Origin: Mugil cephalus
Lineage: Eukaryota; Chordata; Actinopteri; Mugiliformes; Mugilidae
Length of the DNA stretch: 64,000 nt
Direction of reading: 5' to 3'
Assembly (NCBI RefSeq): GCF_022458985.1
Contig: NC_061782.1
Location: 8,635,672-8,699,671 of the forward strand
Of the stretch, positions 61,401-64,000 are shown in pieces. A program made the translations under genes and the position numbers. The notes under the pieces were generated by a model. It had not been told where the DNA came from. It saw nothing but the letters and a program-made list of their open reading frames with translations, and made no database searches. Within the stretch, counting starts at the first letter, position 1; each line of letters opens with the position of its first letter.

Positions 61401-63105
61401 ATCTCCTCGCGGATCTGATCTGATCTGAGCTCTCCTGATCATATCAAACCTGTTTGATGTTTACAGCCTGTAATCTGGAGTGCATTTCTATCATTCCAGC
61501 CGCCGTGACTCCGCGTAGCCTCTGACAGCTGGTTTACAGTTGGCTTAAATGGGAAAATTATCTGTTAATTTATATTCATGACAGTAAATAATTATATAGT
61601 TGAAAATGTGGTTGCAGCGATTAATTACTTACTGTTCCAGCGTTATTTAACTTTAAAGCTCTGTCGCAGTACACCAGGACTGACTCTCCAGGCTCTTATT
61701 TTATTGGCTTTTCATTCACACTAATGTACAAAGACTGGACTCAATTGTGTGTATTTTATGGAAATCATCATTTGTAACATAAGCAATGCTTTTGAATAAT
61801 TTTTCAAAAGCTATTTCTAATTATTCTTTCATTTTGAATCATTGTTTTAAGTGCATCGTCTATGAAATAAATTAAAACTGAAAAAATGCTCGTTACATCA
61901 TATTTTCACATTAAAGAACATGGGACCAAAAAATAAAAGCTATCAATAATGTTAGTGTCACTTTATGTATAAAGCACATTTAAAAATAACCAATTTTGAC
62001 CCAAGTACTCAACAGAGTAGTCAGTCATTCATTCATTCATGTGGTTGCAGACCATTATAGTCAATCGCCTATTTATTACCATGTGACCTTTAGTTTTTAT
62101 TTATTTTGTTTATCAGAGTCGATATGCCACGTCTATAGTGTCCCCAGTGTTAGTGCGGTGACTTCACATCTTGTCCGCTGTTAAAAAAAAAAAACTGATC
62201 TGTCTGCAGGAAACACATGCTAACTGAGCAGTTAGCTTTGGGAGGGGGTCTCGTGGAGCGCTGTGTTGTAGCCGTTCTTTTGTGGCAGCCGACCAAATTG
62301 GATGAGCCGCGCTTCCTCTCAGTGCCGTAGCTGCTGCTGCCGCTGTCTGCCAAGTTGTGCTTCGCCGCCGTGCTAACCTGCCCCCCCTGTGCGCCTAAAA
62401 ACACTTAACTGGCACAGCATTCCTGCACCGCCCTTATGCCCCCAGCTCTGACATCTCCTGACTGTTTCCCACTAGCTCCTTCTTGTGGCTGCTTTGTTTC
62501 TTACAGTGTGTGTGTGTGTGAATGAGAATCCCAAGTGTTTGGCGTGTGGACATAAGGTTGGATAGCTTAACCGTAGTGTTATTTCCCATGATGATTGATT
62601 ATTTTTCTTTTTGCCATGAAAGAATGATGTTTTATTTGCTCTCCATGTACTGTTCTTTGACTGGTTTACTGTTAACGATGCAGTTGTTTACCCTGCAGTT
62701 TGCTGTAGGTCACACTGGACTAGAGCTAAGGCAGGACAAAATGGGATGTTTCTTTATAGATTACGGTCTAGTGTTGTAATGGGACAGGGTAGGCGAGGGT
62801 GGAGCAAATTAAACAGGCTTCCTAGCAGCTGGTAGTGAGTCGGGTGGACGGGTGCGGGCGGGCGGGTGGTGTTCAACGGGGCCAGCCTAGGGCCAGGAAG
62901 TGCTGAACTGTTTTTCTTGCAGGGATGACAGCAGTCAGGAGGGGGAGGAAGGGGAGGAGTTTGAGTGTTACCCCCCGGGGATGAAGGTGCAGGTGAGGTA
63001 TGGGCGAGGCCGCAATCTGAAGACGTACGAGGCCACTGTGAAAGAGGCAGACGTGGAGGGGGGAGAGGTGCTCTACCTGGTGCACTACTGTGGCTGGAAC
63101 GTCAG
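33180..63105 (+). CDS. arid4b: AT-rich interaction domain protein 4B, N-terminal part (runs off window)
   Basis: Coding exons: 33180-33185, 42881-42991, 47535-47600, 47974-48064, 49268-49347, 49740-49825 (or from 49728), 52232-52373, 53456-53535, 57736-57812, 58516-58664, 58746-58818, 59261-59355, 59463-59560, 59770-59968, 60049-60293, 62923-63105. They join in frame to 593 complete codons plus a split Arg codon. ARID4B is a nuclear subunit of SIN3-HDAC complexes that binds DNA and histones. Visible: MK then [20 protein letters not shown]; Tudor domain about 62-117 with [19 protein letters not shown]; an RBB1NT-type region about 170-265 with KVVCVEG and VRSFKDGK; an acidic stretch; the ARID domain about 300-395; a long D/E run; and a chromo-barrel start [17 protein letters not shown] to [13 protein letters not shown]. 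The C-terminal half (human total about 1300) is beyond 64000. The match favours ARID4B over ARID4A (FECYPPG, KVVCV, synteny). One intron uses a GC donor. Confidence 0.93.
35739..35985 (+). mobile_element. Tc1-like transposase fragment, degenerate
   Basis: AATGTTCTGCTGGAAAACCT leads to a segment at 35894-35944 that reads [17 protein letters not shown], a decayed form of the Tc1 DDE motif usually read as PNSPDLNPIEHLW. Stops and indels lie upstream. Both ends are missing. This is an old, nonfunctional copy. Confidence 0.7.
38271..38375 (+). mobile_element. Tc1-like left-end fragment
   Basis: ACAGATCAGGCATAACATTA followed by TGACCACC and, further on, TTCAAAACAGTTGTGAGTCA: the left terminal repeat and adjoining part of the same family as 20266-20658. 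No right end is found. Confidence 0.6.
41673..41701. repeat. A-rich / (GAA)n tract
   Basis: A run of 13 A passes into GAA repeats, in ARID4B intron 2. Confidence 0.75.
44714..44855 (+). mobile_element. Tc1-like left-end fragment
   Basis: TACACCCATCAGCCATAACA then TTATGACC, followed by AATATTATGTAGGTCTCCCT and CTCCAAAACAGTTGTGACTC: the closest copy in this window to the usual fish left end. The right part is absent. Confidence 0.6.
46275..46300. repeat. poly-A tract (26 A)
   Basis: Uninterrupted A run in ARID4B intron 3. Confidence 0.85.
46488..46506. repeat. (CCTG)n microsatellite
   Basis: About four to five CCTG units in ARID4B intron 3. Confidence 0.75.
48065..49267 (+). other. ARID4B intron 5
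   Basis: Donor GGTAAG to acceptor TGCAAG (an AAG acceptor behind a long T tract at 49243-49257). Nothing else is recognised. Confidence 0.7.
49348..49349 (+). other. arid4b: Noncanonical GC splice donor of ARID4B
   Basis: The exon ends ...GCA GAG AGC GAG and the next bases are GCGAGT. Ending here gives residues AESE, matching the human exon end, and preserves phase 0 into the next exon. The nearest GT (49352) would break the frame. GC-AG introns make up roughly one percent of vertebrate introns. Confidence 0.65.
49411..49470. repeat. (AT)n(GT)n compound microsatellite
   Basis: AT repeats pass into GT repeats and mixed TATA/TGTG units, in the intron just after the GC donor. Confidence 0.85.
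51050..51071. repeat. poly-A tract (22 A)
   Basis: Uninterrupted A run in ARID4B intron 7. Confidence 0.85.
51321..51351. repeat. (GTA)n microsatellite
   Basis: Tandem GTA/TAG trinucleotides with one interruption, in ARID4B intron 7. Confidence 0.8.
51936..52060 (-). repeat. Dispersed teleost repeat (same family as 27201-27335)
   Basis: AAGATTTATTTTTGGCCCTT, CTTTTATTTGAGACAGTGG, CAGGGAATGTGG and GGGGAATGACATGAAGC follow in the order of a very common fish repeat. Degraded; boundaries approximate. Confidence 0.5.
52374..53455 (+). other. ARID4B intron 8
   Basis: Donor CTG|GTGAGC to acceptor ACAAG, preceded by a 17-T tract (53429-53443). No other feature is recognised. Confidence 0.7.
53957..54122 (+). 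mobile_element. Small hAT-like element (MITE)
   Basis: Starts CAGTGGTCCTCAAAC and ends GTTTAAGAACCAACAG, whose inverse CTGTTGGTTCTTAAAC matches the start imperfectly. CAGNGGTTCTCAAAC is a common hAT terminus. Flanks GATCAGAG and ATTAGAAG are only loosely alike, so the target duplication is doubtful. Confidence 0.45.
56613..56715 (+). repeat. Fragment of a dispersed teleost repeat
   Basis: AGTCCAAAACCATGCATGTT, TTAATTGGCCGTAAGTGTGA and AATGGTTGTCTGTCTCT follow in the order of a ubiquitous fish repeat. It is probably the middle part of the family represented at 17912-18072. Confidence 0.55.
58746..59560 (+). other. arid4b: ARID domain exons of ARID4B
   Basis: Three exons (58746-58818, 59261-59355, 59463-59560) plus the start of the next (59770) encode the ARID DNA-binding fold. 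In order: [20 protein letters not shown], then [71 protein letters not shown]. The core residues of the ARID helices are all present and nothing is broken. Confidence 0.92.
59969..60048 (+). other. arid4b: 80-nt ARID4B intron, open in frame
   Basis: Between AAG|GTGCAT and CCCACAG|GAT. Its length (80) is not a multiple of three and it has no stop in the incoming frame. If retained, translation would stop at TGA 60065-60067. The donor GTGCAT is weak. Confidence 0.55.
60127..60186 (+). repeat. arid4b: Coding (GAC)n(GAA)n acidic repeat in ARID4B
   Basis: Nine Asp codons (eight GAC and one GAT) followed by nine Glu codons, all GAA, within the acidic linker after the ARID domain. Acidic linkers are normal for ARID4 proteins; the near-pure codon runs suggest slippage and length variation. 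Confidence 0.85.
60330..60360. repeat. (AT)n microsatellite
   Basis: AT repeats with one interruption, in ARID4B intron 16. Confidence 0.85.
60450..60475. repeat. poly-A tract (26 A)
   Basis: Uninterrupted A run in ARID4B intron 16. Confidence 0.85.
62923..63105 (+). other. arid4b: Chromo-barrel exon of ARID4B (last coding exon in window)
   Basis: Encodes an acidic lead-in ([14 protein letters not shown]) and the first part of the chromo-barrel/Tudor-knot domain: [42 protein letters not shown]. The codon is split AG| at the donor GTAAGA. The expected next segment (Y-DEW) is not found before 64000. Confidence 0.92.
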
Positions 63106-64000
63106 GTAAGACAGGACCTGGGGAGAAATCACCTAACGTCTATATATTCACCCTAAAAATAAAATAATAATAATAATAATAATGATAATAATGACGGGAT
63201 CACCGCTACACCGGCGTTCCCACAGCCATAACAGATACATCCCTTTTCTCACAATTGTGCCTTCATCCGACCCAGTCCCATGGTCAGTACTCTGATTGTG
63301 GAGAACACTGGGCCCTCTAGTGGCAGAAGCAGAACTGAGCGTCGGGTCGATGTGGATCCCCCCCCCCCCGCAGCTTCCTCGCTCAGTTTTGACCAAATCC
63401 CCCTGTCTGTCTGTCCCCCAGCTGTCTGTCTCTCAACTAAATTCACAGACAGGCTGAATTTGAACCACTCTGGCGGTGATCAATTTCTTTTTTTAGACGC
63501 TACCTTGTGATATTTGAATGTGAGCTACCCCCTTTGGATCTCTTCTGAAAAGGCCAACCAAAGTGCTTCTACACTCACCTCTACCTCTCAACCCTCTCCC
63601 CCCTCCCCAGCGGGTCAGGGTTAACGCAGTGTTAAGTAGAGTGTTAGGGTACCATGACACAGAGGTTAACTAGTGCAATCAGCATTTCATTGTCTCAATG
63701 TCGTTGTGTGGTCCTCTAGCACTCTATATAAGACAGTGGGATGTTCTCTGCATTGTGTCTGTTGTGTGTGATGTTGTGAAACTTTTTCATTTCCCCTCAT
63801 ACGAGCTAAGTAGCCCCCTCGGTACCGTTGGAACTCTGTTGAATATGATTTGTGTGGTGGTGGTGGTGGTGGTGGTGGTGGTGGTCGGTGTTAAATATTG
63901 TTTCTTTCTTTCATCGTAAAGGTTTGTCTTTTTCCACATAACACCATGGGATTTCTTCTTTTGCTGCTGAGGCAAATTTGTGCCACAGCAACATGTCGGG
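63106..64000 (+). other. Start of the next ARID4B intron
   Basis: Donor AG|GTAAGA. No exon with the expected continuation is seen up to the window edge. It contains an (AATA)/(AAT)n tract near 63158-63192, a C run near 63360 and a (GGT)n repeat. Confidence 0.7.
63854..63885. repeat. (GGT)n microsatellite
   Basis: About ten tandem GGT units near the right edge, in an ARID4B intron. Confidence 0.9.

Larger units (their letters stand above)
60294..62922 (+). other. ARID4B intron 16
   Basis: Donor GG|GTAGGT to acceptor CTTGCAG. It contains an (AT)n tract, a 26-A run and pyrimidine-rich sequence around 60690-60900. The human protein has extra acidic sequence here; no matching exon is recognised, so a skipped exon cannot be excluded. 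Confidence 0.65.

Noticed and set aside
1..64000. CRISPR arrays, operons, ribosome binding sites, phage or plasmid features
   Set aside because: None seen. The intron-containing genes show this is vertebrate nuclear DNA, where these features are not expected.

Overview
The window reads as nuclear DNA of a ray-finned fish (teleost). It has split vertebrate genes with canonical GT-AG introns, proteins that follow their human orthologues closely, a Tc1-like repeat family typical of teleosts, and many A/T runs and microsatellites. I cannot name the species. Gene calls rest on reading exons, splice sites and reading frame by eye against remembered family sequences; no alignment was run.

Layout: 1-532 is AT-rich sequence followed by a GC-rich promoter. 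533-8523 (+) is B3GALNT2 in 12 exons (494 residues), with a 3'UTR to about 9250. 9250-16180 is an intergenic stretch with no recognisable gene; it holds a (GA)n tract, an AT-rich minisatellite of about 31 bp period and a promoter-like CRE/YY1 cluster. 16190-28192 (-) is GGPS1, with three coding exons (312 residues) and a probable noncoding first exon near 30 kb. 30.0-30.7 kb is a shared, divergent promoter with CCAAT, NRF1-like and ZNF143-like sites. From about 30.7 kb to beyond the right edge (+) is ARID4B: noncoding exon 1, then coding exons 33180-63105 (593 complete codons in the window). The C-terminal half lies outside.

The order B3GALNT2 - GGPS1 - ARID4B and the head-to-head GGPS1/ARID4B pair match human 1q42.3, except that TBCE, which I recall lying between GGPS1 and B3GALNT2 in human, is not visible. 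The genes do not form a pathway. B3GALNT2 makes the GalNAc-beta1,3-GlcNAc step of the O-mannosyl glycan of alpha-dystroglycan in the ER. GGPS1 makes geranylgeranyl diphosphate for prenylation. ARID4B is a chromatin subunit of the SIN3-HDAC complex.

I see no new biological system here. The points most worth checking are a GC-AG intron and a possible 12-nt alternative acceptor in ARID4B, a spliced upstream ORF whose stop overlaps the ARID4B start codon, an 80-nt ARID4B intron open in frame, the missing TBCE, a nonautonomous hAT-like element with an 8-bp target duplication, and several Tc1-like relics.
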